From NCBI GenBank assembly GCA_947501845.1, contig CANMXP010000004.1, forward strand, positions 216,755 to 280,754: 64,000 nt of DNA. Direction: 5' to 3'. The position numbers were made by a program, and so were the translations under genes. Below, piece after piece: positions 1 to 7,882 of the stretch (position 1 is its first letter; the number at the start of each line of letters is the position of its first letter). The DNA is from an uncultured Flavobacteriaceae bacterium. Lineage in GTDB: Bacteria; Bacteroidota; Bacteroidia; Flavobacteriales; Flavobacteriaceae. The notes beneath the pieces are model-generated. The model made no database searches. It saw only the letters and a list, made by a program, of their open reading frames with translations, and had not been told where the DNA came from.

Positions 1-76
1 GAAGTCCTTTCAAATTGAAATATTTCAAAATTACGAATCCTAAATGATTCACTTTGTTACTTATGTCACATTGCCA

Positions 77-868
77 TTACTTAAGCTCTTTATACATAAT
101 ATAAACAGCCATTATTAAAACAAAAAAACCAAAGCTTTTTTTAAGTTTTTTTCCACTTATAAATTTAGATATAAACACACCTAAAATAATTCCTATAATA
201 GAAATTAAAGTAAAGCAAAGCAGAAAAAACCATTCAATTTCTAAAGTTTGAATGTCTCCTATAAACCCTATCAAAGAATTAATCGTTACAATAATTAAAG
301 AGGTACCCACAGCTTTTTTCATTGGGATATTTGCCCAGACAACTAAAGCAGGGACATATAAAAAACCACCACCAGCACCAATGATACCTGTTACGGTGCC
401 TATAATTAAACCTTGAATAAATGTTTTATAATAAGGTTGGGGATTTGAAACCTTGTTGGTATTGTTGCCATTTTTTATCATAGAAAATGAAGCTAAAAAC
501 ATGATAATAGCAAAAAATATCATGATACTCATTTCTTTTGTAAGCGTATAATCACCAAAATTTAAAATAGTATCTGGAATTCCTGGAACGAGATAGCGTC
601 TGGATAAATAAACAGCAACAAAAGATGGAAATGAAAAGGCCAGACCTGTTTTAAAATCGACCAATCCTTCTTTGTATTTTTGATAGGTACCTACCATAGA
701 GGATGTGCCAACTACAAAAAGAGAATATGCTGTTGCTATAACTGGGTTATAGCCCAGAAGGTATACCAATAACGGTACGGTGAGTATAGAGCCTCCGCCT
801 CCTATTAACCCTAAAACTAACCCTACTATTAAAGCTCCAATATATCCTAAGAGTTGTGTGGAATCCAT
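77..868 (-). CDS. TauE/SafE family sulfite/sulfur-compound exporter-like membrane protein
   Basis: Integral membrane protein of 263 residues, the usual length for the TauE/SafE family, which moves sulfite, sulfoacetate or other small anions across the inner membrane. Visible features are eight or so hydrophobic segments and two copies of the family's glycine-rich motif, GLIGGGGSILTVPLL near residue 20 and GIIGAGGGFLYVPAL near residue 160, as expected for its internal duplication. Its ATG overlaps the stop of the upstream YeeE-like gene by one base (TAATG on the minus strand), so the two are probably translationally coupled. With the two YeeE-like genes and the Crp regulator it forms a sulfur-compound transport operon. 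The true substrate cannot be read from sequence. Confidence 0.88.
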   Translation of the reverse strand: MDSTQLLGYIGALIVGLVLGLIGGGGSILTVPLLVYLLGYNPVIATAYSLFVVGTSSMVGTYQKYKEGLVDFKTGLAFSFPSFVAVYLSRRYLVPGIPDTILNFGDYTLTKEMSIMIFFAIIMFLASFSMIKNGNNTNKVSNPQPYYKTFIQGLIIGTVTGIIGAGGGFLYVPALVVWANIPMKKAVGTSLIIVTINSLIGFIGDIQTLEIEWFFLLCFTLISIIGIILGVFISKFISGKKLKKSFGFFVLIMAVYIMYKELK

Positions 869-1281
869 TAATGAGGAAGTTTATCTTTTAAAATCCCATA
901 AATAAATGTGCCTAAAATAGCAGCAGCAATTACAATAATCATACTTAGTACGCCAGTACCTAAAAGTATGTACATGGGGCCAGGACATGCCCCAACGAGC
1001 GCCCAGCCAAATCCGAAAAAAATGCCCCCAATAATATACCTAAAAGTGCCTTTTTCTTTTTTAGGGACAAAAATATTGGCGCCTTTAATATTTTTTAGGA
1101 CGCCTCTTTTAGAAATTTGAAGAAATAAGATGCCGGAAGCTATTGCGGTACCAATGATACCATACATGTGAAATGATTGAAACCTGAACATTTCATAAAT
1201 TCTATACCATGAAACGGCTTCAGATTTCACCAAAACAATTCCGAAGAAAATACCAACTAATAAAAATTTGAGATATTTCAT
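868..1281 (-). CDS. YeeE/YedE-type sulfur transport protein, short C-terminal-half subunit
   Basis: Membrane protein of 137 residues with about four hydrophobic segments. The motif GWALVGACPGP (residues ~93-103) carries the single conserved cysteine typical of YeeE/YedE (TsuA) proteins, which pass thiosulfate or related sulfur compounds through the membrane by cysteine relay. The usual YeeE protein is one chain of about 350 residues; here two adjacent genes each encode roughly half, each with one conserved cysteine motif. This split form is common in Bacteroidota and Proteobacteria. It lies 3 bp downstream of its partner and overlaps tauE by one base, which supports one operon. Confidence 0.85.
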   Translation of the reverse strand: MKYLKFLLVGIFFGIVLVKSEAVSWYRIYEMFRFQSFHMYGIIGTAIASGILFLQISKRGVLKNIKGANIFVPKKEKGTFRYIIGGIFFGFGWALVGACPGPMYILLGTGVLSMIIVIAAAILGTFIYGILKDKLPH

Positions 1282-1284
1282 TTT

Positions 1285-1842
1285 TTAAAAGATTAAAGGG
1301 AAAATAAAATTAGCCATGATTAATCCGCCTATAAAAAAACCTATAACTGCTATTAACGATGGTTTTTGTAAGCTACTAAGCCCTGTTATGGCGTGTCCAG
1401 ATGTGCATCCACCAGCATAACGTGTGCCAAAACCAACTAGTAAACCACCTAAAATTAAGAGGAGCAGACTTTTAGGTGAGGTTAAAACTTTTATGTCATA
1501 CATTTCATTAGGAACTAATGTTGCTCCTGAATTTTCAAAGCCCATATTTTGAAGTTCTGCAATGGTTGTTGGGTTTAAATTAGTTACACTATCGTTTGAT
1601 AGATATTGTGTAGCTATAAAACCCCCAATAATAGCACCAAGTACAACAGTCAAGTTCCATATTTGTTCTTTCCAATTAAATTTAAAAAAGGATGCTACTT
1701 TTTCGGCTCCCATCATTGAGCACATGGTTCTAAGGTTAGAAGACATGCCAAATGTCTTACCAAAATAGAGTAACAATGCCATAACCAAGGCGATTAATGG
1801 GCCTGATATGTACCATGGCCATGGGTTTAAAATATATTCCAT
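1285..1842 (-). CDS. YeeE/YedE family sulfur transporter, N-terminal-half subunit
   Basis: Membrane protein of 185 residues with four to five hydrophobic segments. The conserved cysteine motif YAGGCTSGHAITG (residues ~142-154) identifies the YeeE/YedE family. It is the first gene of the sulfur-transport set and partner of the following 137-residue protein. A roughly 35-residue polar segment (residues ~85-120) between the first and later membrane segments is probably a loop facing the periplasm. The gene starts 94 bp beyond the end of the Crp/Fnr gene on the same strand, so it may be co-transcribed with or controlled by that regulator. Assignment to the family is firm; thiosulfate as substrate is inferred from characterised YeeE proteins. 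Confidence 0.86.
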   Translation of the reverse strand: MEYILNPWPWYISGPLIALVMALLLYFGKTFGMSSNLRTMCSMMGAEKVASFFKFNWKEQIWNLTVVLGAIIGGFIATQYLSNDSVTNLNPTTIAELQNMGFENSGATLVPNEMYDIKVLTSPKSLLLLILGGLLVGFGTRYAGGCTSGHAITGLSSLQKPSLIAVIGFFIGGLIMANFIFPLIF

Positions 1843-1936
1843 ACTTGCTTAATTTATTACAAATGTAGAGTTAAACCCAAGGAAGTTTTGTAATAAATGT
1901 TACTTATTAAGACAGAGCTTAATGCGGTTGGTCGTA

Positions 1937-2566
1937 TTATAAAACTTCAATTTTATTTCTGCTAAGCTTAATTTTGTTTTCGTTTTCAAACTGTTTTAAA
2001 AGTCTGGAAATGACAACGCGCGATGTATGTAGGTCTTCGGCGATATCTTGATGTTTTGCAATAATAGTTTTAGACGTATGAAGTTTAACTTTGTTGATTA
2101 AGTATTTGTAGAGCCGTTCATCCATTTTCATAAATGCTAAATTATCTATTGCTTCCAGCATTTCATCAAAACGTGTTTGGTAGCTTTCTAATATGAAATT
2201 TCTCCAACTCTCGTTATTATGAAACCATGCGTGCATGTTTTGAACAGGAATCATAATAAGACTTGAATCTTTTTCAGCTACTGCTCTAATTTTACTTCTA
2301 GAAGCACCCATACAGCAAGTGAGTGACATGGTACAAGTTTCTCCTGCTTCTAAAAAATAGATAAGCAATTCGTTACCGTCATTGTCTTCTCGAAGTATTT
2401 TAATATTTCCGCTTAATAAAAGTGGTATGTATTGTAAAGGTTGGTCAATATCTATAATGATATCATTTTTTATAAACGTACTAATGGTACCTATTTTTTC
2501 AATCTCATCTATTAAGTCCTTATCAAAAATATGACTGAATTTTTGATGTAATAATTCCTTTCCCAT
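1937..2566 (-). CDS. Crp/Fnr family transcriptional regulator
   Basis: Cytoplasmic regulator of 209 residues with an N-terminal cyclic-nucleotide-binding-type beta-barrel and a C-terminal winged helix (HQDIAEDLHTSRVVISRLLK is the recognition region). I place the start at the ATG at 2566, giving MGKELLHQKF, because a longer frame reaching 2671 runs through a 51-bp intergenic repeat and gives an N-terminus unlike the family. The domain holds a CC pair (LTCCMGA), which might sense redox or sulfur species, but this is speculation. It precedes the sulfur transport genes on the same strand, so it probably controls them. Confidence 0.85.
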   Translation of the reverse strand: MGKELLHQKFSHIFDKDLIDEIEKIGTISTFIKNDIIIDIDQPLQYIPLLLSGNIKILREDNDGNELLIYFLEAGETCTMSLTCCMGASRSKIRAVAEKDSSLIMIPVQNMHAWFHNNESWRNFILESYQTRFDEMLEAIDNLAFMKMDERLYKYLINKVKLHTSKTIIAKHQDIAEDLHTSRVVISRLLKQFENENKIKLSRNKIEVL

Positions 2567-2568
2567 AG

Positions 2569-2619
2569 TCAAAAATAATGATTTAGAAATTTGGAGTAAA
2601 ATTTGGTGTGGTTTTAATA
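2569..2619. repeat. 51-bp direct repeat, copy 1
   Basis: Begins TCAAAAATAATGATTTA and ends GGTTTTAATA. It matches the segment at 4631-4681 in the same orientation at 47 of 51 positions with no gaps. This copy lies just upstream of the Crp gene start. The two copies bracket the glycoside hydrolase gene at 2776-4596. Confidence 0.85.
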
Positions 2620-2775
2620 GAGAGTTAAGGGCAAAAACAATATAAAAATTAGGACAATCACAAGCAGTCAATTGTTTTTTAAGTTATATTAGTTGGAATT
2701 TATAAATAACGTTGTTTCATGCTGTTAATGCCTATAGGAAGCAAAATTCATTAAAAACTAAAAGATGAAAAAAAC

Positions 2776-4596
2776 ATGAAGAAATCGGTTAACTTATTTG
2801 TTAAAACGTGCATAATAACCCTTTTTTTTACCCAATTAAATGCACAAAAAATAAAAGGAGAACTTAAAAAGTGGCATAAAGTTACTCTAGAATTCAAGGG
2901 ACCAGAAACCTCTGAAAAAGCTGAAGATAATCCATTTTTAAATTATAAATTGGACGTAACCTTTAAGCATAATGTTTCGGGTAAAACCTATGTAATTCCA
3001 GGGTTTTACGCAGCAGATGGCGTTGCAGCCAATACTAGTGCCATAGCTGGGAATGTTTGGAAAGTTCATTTTGCGCCAGATGAAGAAGGGGAGTGGACCT
3101 ATAATGTGAGGTTTGTAAAAGGTAAATGGGCGGCGATAAGGACTTCGAACAAATTGAAATCTGCTGGATTCATGGATAAAGTTAATGGTGATTTTACTAT
3201 TGCTCCTTCAGACAAAACTGGACGGGATATGAGATCCAAAGGCCGTTTGCAATATGTTGGAGAGCGTTATTTAAAATTTGCCGAGACTGGAGAATATTTT
3301 TTGAAATGCGGTTCTGATGCCCCTGAAAACTTATTATCTTATGTAGATTTTGATGGTACATTTAAAAAAGATGGTATAAAAGACAATTTGGTTAAAACCT
3401 GGGAGGCTCATAAAAAGGATTGGAAACCTAGCGATCCTGTCTGGAAGGATACCAAAGGCAAAAGCATTATAGGAGCTGTTAATTATTTAGCTTCAAAAGG
3501 GATGAATGCCTTTTCCTTTATTACGATGAATATTGAAGGAGATGACAAAAACGTATTTCCATATATAGACTATCATACTCTAGATCGGTTCGATGTGTCT
3601 AAATTGGATCAATGGGAGATCGTTTTTGAGCATGGTGAAAGCTTGGGAATGTTTTTACACTTTAAAACTTTAGAGGCAGAGAATCAAGGGCTTTTAGATA
3701 ATGGAGGTGTTGGACTCTATACCAAATTGTACTACAGAGAATTAATTGCCCGTTTTGGGCATCATTTGGCCTTAAATTGGAATTTATGTGAAGAAACTGG
3801 TGATTGGCAAAACCCGCCCAGAACGTTTCCTGTTGATGTACAGGGGCGTTTAACATTGGCTAATTATGTTAATTCTATTGATTCGTATAAGCATCACATA
3901 GTAATACACAATGGTAATTGGTTTACAGAAATCTATGGAAAAGACAGCAAATTTAGTGGAGCATCGCTTCAAACGAATAGGGAGGATTTTGGCAATGTAC
4001 ATGGTAAAGTATTACAGGTTTTAAAAGAGGCAGAGGCTGGCGGAAAAACATGGGCTGTAGCGTGTGATGAGCCTGGAGATGCACAACATGCTTTGGTGCC
4101 AGACGCTGATGATCCAGAACATAATAATGCTAGGAAAAATGGTTTATGGGGAGCCATGCTAGCTGGAGCCTGGGGAACAGAATGGTATTTTGGTTATAAA
4201 CATGCACATTCCGATTTAACTTGTCAGGATTTTCGATCTCGGGACCTGTTCTGGAATCAAGGGAAGATTTGCTTAGATTTTTTTAATGATAACAAGGTTC
4301 CTGTTTGGGAAATGACATCTAGAGATGATTTAATATCTAACAAAGGAGACTATGTTTTAGCTAAACCAGGGAAAATATATGTGGTTTTCTTAAAAAATGG
4401 AGGTACGTCACAGCTTAATCTGGAAAATAATAATACCAGCTATAAAGTATTTTGGTATAACCCACGAAAAGGAGGGAAACTATTAAAAGGGAAAGTAACA
4501 TCAATTTCAGGAGAGGGACCCCAGTCGTTAGGATTACCACCAAAGGATAAAGACAAAGATTGGGTTGTACTTATCAAATCAATGTCTAAATCATGA
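2776..4596 (+). CDS. DUF5060-domain glycoside hydrolase-like secreted protein
   Basis: Secreted protein of 606 residues with a signal peptide ending near LNAQ (residue 24). Residues ~27-130 look like a DUF5060 beta-sandwich (KWHKVTLEFKGPE and the FAPDEEGEWTYNVRF stretch). The remainder looks like a TIM-barrel hydrolase followed by a short C-terminal beta domain that contains VFWYNPRKGG, as in putative collagen-binding or DUF5605-like tails. A candidate catalytic glutamate lies in NLCEETGDWQ (residues ~337-346), after beta-strand 4 in related barrels; a second candidate is in VACDEPGDAQ. Substrate is unknown; algal galactans are plausible given the neighbourhood. It stands alone between two direct repeats, next to a tRNA gene, which suggests it was acquired as a unit. 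Confidence 0.72.
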   Translation: MKKSVNLFVKTCIITLFFTQLNAQKIKGELKKWHKVTLEFKGPETSEKAEDNPFLNYKLDVTFKHNVSGKTYVIPGFYAADGVAANTSAIAGNVWKVHFAPDEEGEWTYNVRFVKGKWAAIRTSNKLKSAGFMDKVNGDFTIAPSDKTGRDMRSKGRLQYVGERYLKFAETGEYFLKCGSDAPENLLSYVDFDGTFKKDGIKDNLVKTWEAHKKDWKPSDPVWKDTKGKSIIGAVNYLASKGMNAFSFITMNIEGDDKNVFPYIDYHTLDRFDVSKLDQWEIVFEHGESLGMFLHFKTLEAENQGLLDNGGVGLYTKLYYRELIARFGHHLALNWNLCEETGDWQNPPRTFPVDVQGRLTLANYVNSIDSYKHHIVIHNGNWFTEIYGKDSKFSGASLQTNREDFGNVHGKVLQVLKEAEAGGKTWAVACDEPGDAQHALVPDADDPEHNNARKNGLWGAMLAGAWGTEWYFGYKHAHSDLTCQDFRSRDLFWNQGKICLDFFNDNKVPVWEMTSRDDLISNKGDYVLAKPGKIYVVFLKNGGTSQLNLENNNTSYKVFWYNPRKGGKLLKGKVTSISGEGPQSLGLPPKDKDKDWVVLIKSMSKS

Positions 4597-4630
4597 TTGG
4601 TTTTTAGAGATAATGCCCCCTTTCTTTTGT

Positions 4631-4681
4631 TCAAGAATAATGATTTATAAATTTGGAATAAAATTTGGTGTGTTTTTAATA
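4631..4681. repeat. 51-bp direct repeat, copy 2 (tRNA-Arg upstream region)
   Basis: Second copy of the segment at 2569-2619, differing at 4 of 51 positions. Here it forms the upstream promoter region of the tRNA-Arg gene. The distance between copies is 2062 bp and spans exactly one gene. Confidence 0.85.
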
Positions 4682-4697
4682 AAAATATTTATATTTG
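4664..4697 (+). promoter_or_regulatory. Candidate promoter of tRNA-Arg
   Basis: TATATTTG at 4690-4697 matches the Bacteroidota -7 element TAnnTTTG, 14 bp before the mature tRNA. A TTTG at 4664-4667 could serve as the -33 element, but the 22-bp spacer is longer than the usual 19-20. Confidence 0.5.
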
Positions 4698-4711
4698 CAG
4701 CCACTTAAAAA

Positions 4712-4785
4712 GGCCACGTGGCGCAACTGAATAGCGCACTTGATTACGGCTCAAGAGGTTACAGGTTTGAATCCTGTCGTGGTCA
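4712..4785 (+). tRNA. tRNA-Arg (anticodon ACG)
   Basis: A full cloverleaf can be drawn. The acceptor stem is GGCCACG with CGTGGTC (one G-U pair), the D stem GCGC/GCGC, and the anticodon stem CTTGA/TCAAG enclosing the loop TTACGGC, so the anticodon is ACG and the tRNA reads CGN arginine codons after deamination to inosine. The T arm is ACAGG TTTGAAT CCTGT. The discriminator base is A at 4785 and CCA is not encoded. It is followed by a strong terminator. Confidence 0.95.
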
Positions 4786-4805
4786 CAAATAACAGTTCGA
4801 TAAGA

Positions 4806-4836
4806 AAAACACTCAAGTATACTTGAGTGTTTTTTG
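4806..4836 (+). terminator. Intrinsic terminator after tRNA-Arg
   Basis: ACACTCAAGT and ACTTGAGTGT form a perfect stem with a minimal loop, followed by a run of six T. It lies 20 bp after the tRNA gene. Confidence 0.88.
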
Positions 4837-4875
4837 TTTGAATTATTCTCAAAGTAGAGCTTCACTTGGGACTTC

Positions 4876-4898
4876 TTTGAAAATCCTGTCGTAATCAC
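4876..4898 (+). repeat. Partial, degenerate copy of the tRNA-Arg 3' end
   Basis: The tRNA 3' segment TTTGAATCCTGTCGTGGTCAC (4765-4785 region) recurs here with a 2-base insertion and two G to A changes, ending in CCTGTCGTAATCAC. The 5' part of the T stem is not conserved. Such partial tRNA 3' duplications mark integration sites of tRNA-targeting elements, or can be remnants of a duplicated tRNA. Confidence 0.55.
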
Positions 4899-4966
4899 TC
4901 TAGTAGATAATTTATTAAAATTAAAGGGGCATTCGATTTTTAGATTTTAAAAGGATGAATTGCTTT

Positions 4967-5074
4967 TTAACTTGCACTCTTTTTTCTTACTTCTTTGGTG
5001 ATGAGACCATAAGTATATCTTTTTGGTGCTACATTTATAATAGTCATTTTCTGAGTAACTTTACTAGGAATCAT
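4967..5074 (-). other. Short basic reading frame, possible gene remnant
   Basis: A 35-codon minus-strand frame from an ATG at 5074 to a TAA at 4967 encodes a basic peptide containing NVAPKRYTYGLITKEVRKKS. The codon pattern looks protein-like and the frame continues upstream for about ten codons before a stop. I recognise no family. It could be the end of a decayed gene linked to the tRNA-adjacent insertion, or chance. The rest of 4899-5170 holds nothing else I can support. Confidence 0.25.
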
Positions 5075-5173
5075 ATTACGACAAGTACGTGAAGTTTTCA
5101 GCCTTTATTTAGTTTTAAATACTAATAAATTAATTGTTGGGCTATTATTGAAAAATTTTTTAACAAAATTAAA

Positions 5174-5239
5174 TTTGGAAAATATTTATTAATGATTATA
5201 TTTGGAAAACCAATCTGGTAAACCAAATTGGGAAACCAA
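5174..5239 (+). promoter_or_regulatory. Promoter with triple 13-bp operator array, alginate lyase operon
   Basis: TTTG at 5174-5177, a 19-bp spacer and TATATTTG at 5197-5204 form a textbook Bacteroidota promoter. Starting at the TTTG of the -7 element are three contiguous 13-bp units, 5201-5213 TTTGGAAAACCAA, 5214-5226 TCTGGTAAACCAA and 5227-5239 ATTGGGAAACCAA. The same arrangement occurs at 11702-11767 before susC. A protein bound here would cover the -7 element and the start site, so repression is the likely mode. The GntR/FadR regulator encoded at 19822 is the natural candidate. Confidence 0.8.
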
Positions 5240-5266
5240 AAAAACCACTAAACTAAATAGTATATT

Positions 5267-5470
5267 ATGAAAACAAAAAATGAAGACGGCGTTCTTGATG
5301 GCGCTGCCTTATTTTGGGCAATTATTCCCAGTACTCCTTTAATAGGAGAAAACCTTAGTGATTTTAGAGCACTGCCTTATGTCAATATTTTTCATTTTAA
5401 TTCAGGTATGTATTTATTAAAAATAGTTGCTGACAGTGGTAGCTTAAATAGAAAAATTTTAGTTGAATAG
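5267..5470 (+). pseudogene. Short ORF resembling a truncated T9SS C-terminal sorting domain
   Basis: A 67-codon frame 27 bp after the operator array. Its last 24 residues (from NSGMYLLKIVADSGS to the terminal KILVE) resemble the final beta-strands of type A sorting domains that target proteins to the type IX secretion system. There is no signal peptide and no preceding domain, so it is probably the tail left after an internal deletion of a larger secreted protein, joined to unrelated N-terminal codons. It is placed as the first frame of the alginate lyase operon transcript. It might alternatively be a real small peptide. Confidence 0.4.
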
Positions 5471-5555
5471 TATATTTGATTTTATTAATATTAAGAAAAT
5501 ATTTATTTATTAAATAAAGGTTTTCTTATATCTTACATTAAATTTTAGAAAACAT

Positions 5556-7865
5556 ATGAAAATCTTTTTCTTTTTTCTTTTAACAAGCCTAAGTGTAGTA
5601 TCCTGTAATAATGTAACTGTTGACAATGACATTATAGCCCATAATGGTGTTGAGTTGGAAACAGCAATAAAATATGCACAGCCTGGAGATGTAATAACTT
5701 TAGCTAATGGTACTTGGAAAGACGTTCAAATAAAGTTTATTGCTAACGGAACCGAAAAGAATCCAATTACTATAAAAGCCGAAACACCTGGGCAGGTATA
5801 TATAGAAGGTGTTTCCGATTTAAAATTTGGCGGACAATACCTTATTGTAGATGGCTTACATTTTAGAAATGGGTATTCCCCTAGCGAAGCTGTAGTGGCT
5901 TTTCAAGTAAACAAAGAAAGAATAGGCAACCATTGTACTTTCACCAATAGTGTTATTGAAGATTTTAATAAACAGGAACGCGACGATTCCGATCATTGGA
6001 TACAATTCTGGGGAAGACATAATACGTTGAGTAATTGTTATATCACAGGAAAAACCAATCGTGGGCCTACCATTAGAGTGTATTTAAAAGGTAACGAACA
6101 TATTAAGAATTATCATCAAATAATTAATAATCATTTTGGCCCAAGACCCCCAAAAGGCGGAGCCAGCGGTGAAACTATACAAATAGGTGATAGTACTTCG
6201 TCTATGGCACCATGCCATACCCTGGTGGCCAATAATTTATTCGAGGAATGCAATGGCGAAGTTGAAATTATTTCTAGCAAATCCAACTTTAATGAATTTA
6301 GAAATAATGTATTCTTCAAAAGCGAAGGATCATTGGTAACAAGGCATGGAAATTACTGTACTATTGATGGAAATTATTTTATTGGTGATGGCAAAAATGA
6401 AAACATAGGGGGCATCAGGATTATCAATACTGGGCATTGGGTGACTAATAATTACTTCTATAATTTAAAAGGAAAGAATTTTAGAAGTCCGTTAGCAGTC
6501 ATGAACGGTATTCCTAAATCGTCTTTAAACAGATATTTACAAGTAACGGATTTAGTTGTGGCCTACAACACATATATAAATTGTAAGTCGCCTTGGCAAT
6601 TTGGTGTTGGTGTTAACACGGATCAAAAAGAAGTACTACCACCTTCAGAGATTCGTTCTGCCAGACCATTAAGATCTTTAGTGGCCAACAATGTACTTTA
6701 TAATGAAACTGGAGATAAATCACCAATAATTGAACATGATAAAGCCGATGGCATATCATTTAAAAATAATGTTATAAATAATCAAGGAGAAGTTTTTAGA
6801 AACCAAGAAGGATTTCAAGAAGTCAGTTTTAAGTTAAGCGAAGTTGCAGAACATATTTTGATGCCTTCATCAGGTTTTGATGTGGCTCCTTATCAAGGTT
6901 TTGAGTTTGAAAAAATCACAAAAGACCTCTTTGGTAATTCAAGAAGTTCAAATAATAGCATTGGTGCCGTGGTAAATATCAATGCTAATTCCTCTTCAAT
7001 TTTAGACAAAGCTAAATATGGACCAAGTTGGTATTCTGATGAAGTTGAAACCAAAACGCCCAAAACAATCAAAGTAACACCTGAAGATGACCTTCAATCT
7101 AAAATAAATGTGGCTGATAATGGTGACATTATTGCTTTAGAAGCGGCTTCATATCAAGTGGTTAAATCTATAAATATAAACAAATCACTTACAATTAAAA
7201 CAATGGGTGATGGTAAGGCGTATATTTTGTTTTCTGGCAACGAAAACACACCTTTATTTCAATTACACCCAAAAGGTTTCTTGAAGTTAGAAGGTGTTAT
7301 TTTGAAGGGGAATAAAAGTAATCAAGCTTTTGCCTCTTTAAAAAAAAACATGTACACCCATTTCGGATTGGAAGTTTCTCAATGTGAAATAAGCAGTTTC
7401 AATTTCGCTTTAAAGGTTTACAAACAGTCTTTTGCAGAACGTATTACTTTTAAAAACACGTCTATTTCAAACTGTGAAAACGGATTGGAATTATCAGAAG
7501 AAACCAATGACAAAGGCGACTACAACACAGAGTATCTTACAGTAGACAACTGCCAATTTACCAATATAAAACAGAATGTTATTGATTATTACAGAGGTGG
7601 TTATGATGAGTCTACTATAGGAGGGAATCTAATCCTTTCCAACAGCACCTTCACAAACTGTGGCTCTGAAGAAGAAAACGGTATTTTGATAAATACGAGG
7701 GGTATTATTAATGTAGATATATCAAATAATACCTTTAAAAACAACCCCGTAAAATTGGTAGCCCTACTTTGGGGAGCTAAAAACAATTCGCATGCCAATA
7801 ATACTATTTCTAATTCTGGTAAAATCCTAGTAGAGAATAACTTAAAATTAAAGGTGATTTACTAA
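5556..7865 (+). CDS. Polysaccharide lyase family 6 alginate lyase (lipoprotein)
   Basis: A 769-residue lipoprotein with signal and lipobox ending SVVSC (Cys17). Residues ~30-480 form a PL6 parallel beta-helix as in chondroitinase B and alginate lyases. The catalytic signature is visible: Lys242 in EIISSKS and Arg263-His264 in SLVTRHG, with acidic residues of ECNGEVE nearby that fit the calcium site. Residues ~510-769 form a second beta-helix-like region (NANSS linker, then repeated short strand motifs), so this is a two-domain PL6 of the long type. It would cleave alginate, often MG or G-rich, in the periplasm or at the outer membrane. First full gene of the PL6-PL7-PL17-cupin operon. Confidence 0.9.
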   Translation: MKIFFFFLLTSLSVVSCNNVTVDNDIIAHNGVELETAIKYAQPGDVITLANGTWKDVQIKFIANGTEKNPITIKAETPGQVYIEGVSDLKFGGQYLIVDGLHFRNGYSPSEAVVAFQVNKERIGNHCTFTNSVIEDFNKQERDDSDHWIQFWGRHNTLSNCYITGKTNRGPTIRVYLKGNEHIKNYHQIINNHFGPRPPKGGASGETIQIGDSTSSMAPCHTLVANNLFEECNGEVEIISSKSNFNEFRNNVFFKSEGSLVTRHGNYCTIDGNYFIGDGKNENIGGIRIINTGHWVTNNYFYNLKGKNFRSPLAVMNGIPKSSLNRYLQVTDLVVAYNTYINCKSPWQFGVGVNTDQKEVLPPSEIRSARPLRSLVANNVLYNETGDKSPIIEHDKADGISFKNNVINNQGEVFRNQEGFQEVSFKLSEVAEHILMPSSGFDVAPYQGFEFEKITKDLFGNSRSSNNSIGAVVNINANSSSILDKAKYGPSWYSDEVETKTPKTIKVTPEDDLQSKINVADNGDIIALEAASYQVVKSININKSLTIKTMGDGKAYILFSGNENTPLFQLHPKGFLKLEGVILKGNKSNQAFASLKKNMYTHFGLEVSQCEISSFNFALKVYKQSFAERITFKNTSISNCENGLELSEETNDKGDYNTEYLTVDNCQFTNIKQNVIDYYRGGYDESTIGGNLILSNSTFTNCGSEEENGILINTRGIINVDISNNTFKNNPVKLVALLWGAKNNSHANNTISNSGKILVENNLKLKVIY

Positions 7866-7882
7866 AAACGCTATATCACAAA

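Noticed and set aside
2567..2671. Extended N-terminus of the Crp/Fnr regulator
   Set aside because: The extra 35 codons overlap the 51-bp direct repeat and give a cysteine-rich, family-unlike start; the ATG at 2566 is preferred.
5201..5239. Tandem 13-bp repeats as a CRISPR-like or minisatellite array
   Set aside because: There are only three units without spacers, they match a promoter position, and the same array recurs before susC; an operator explains them better.
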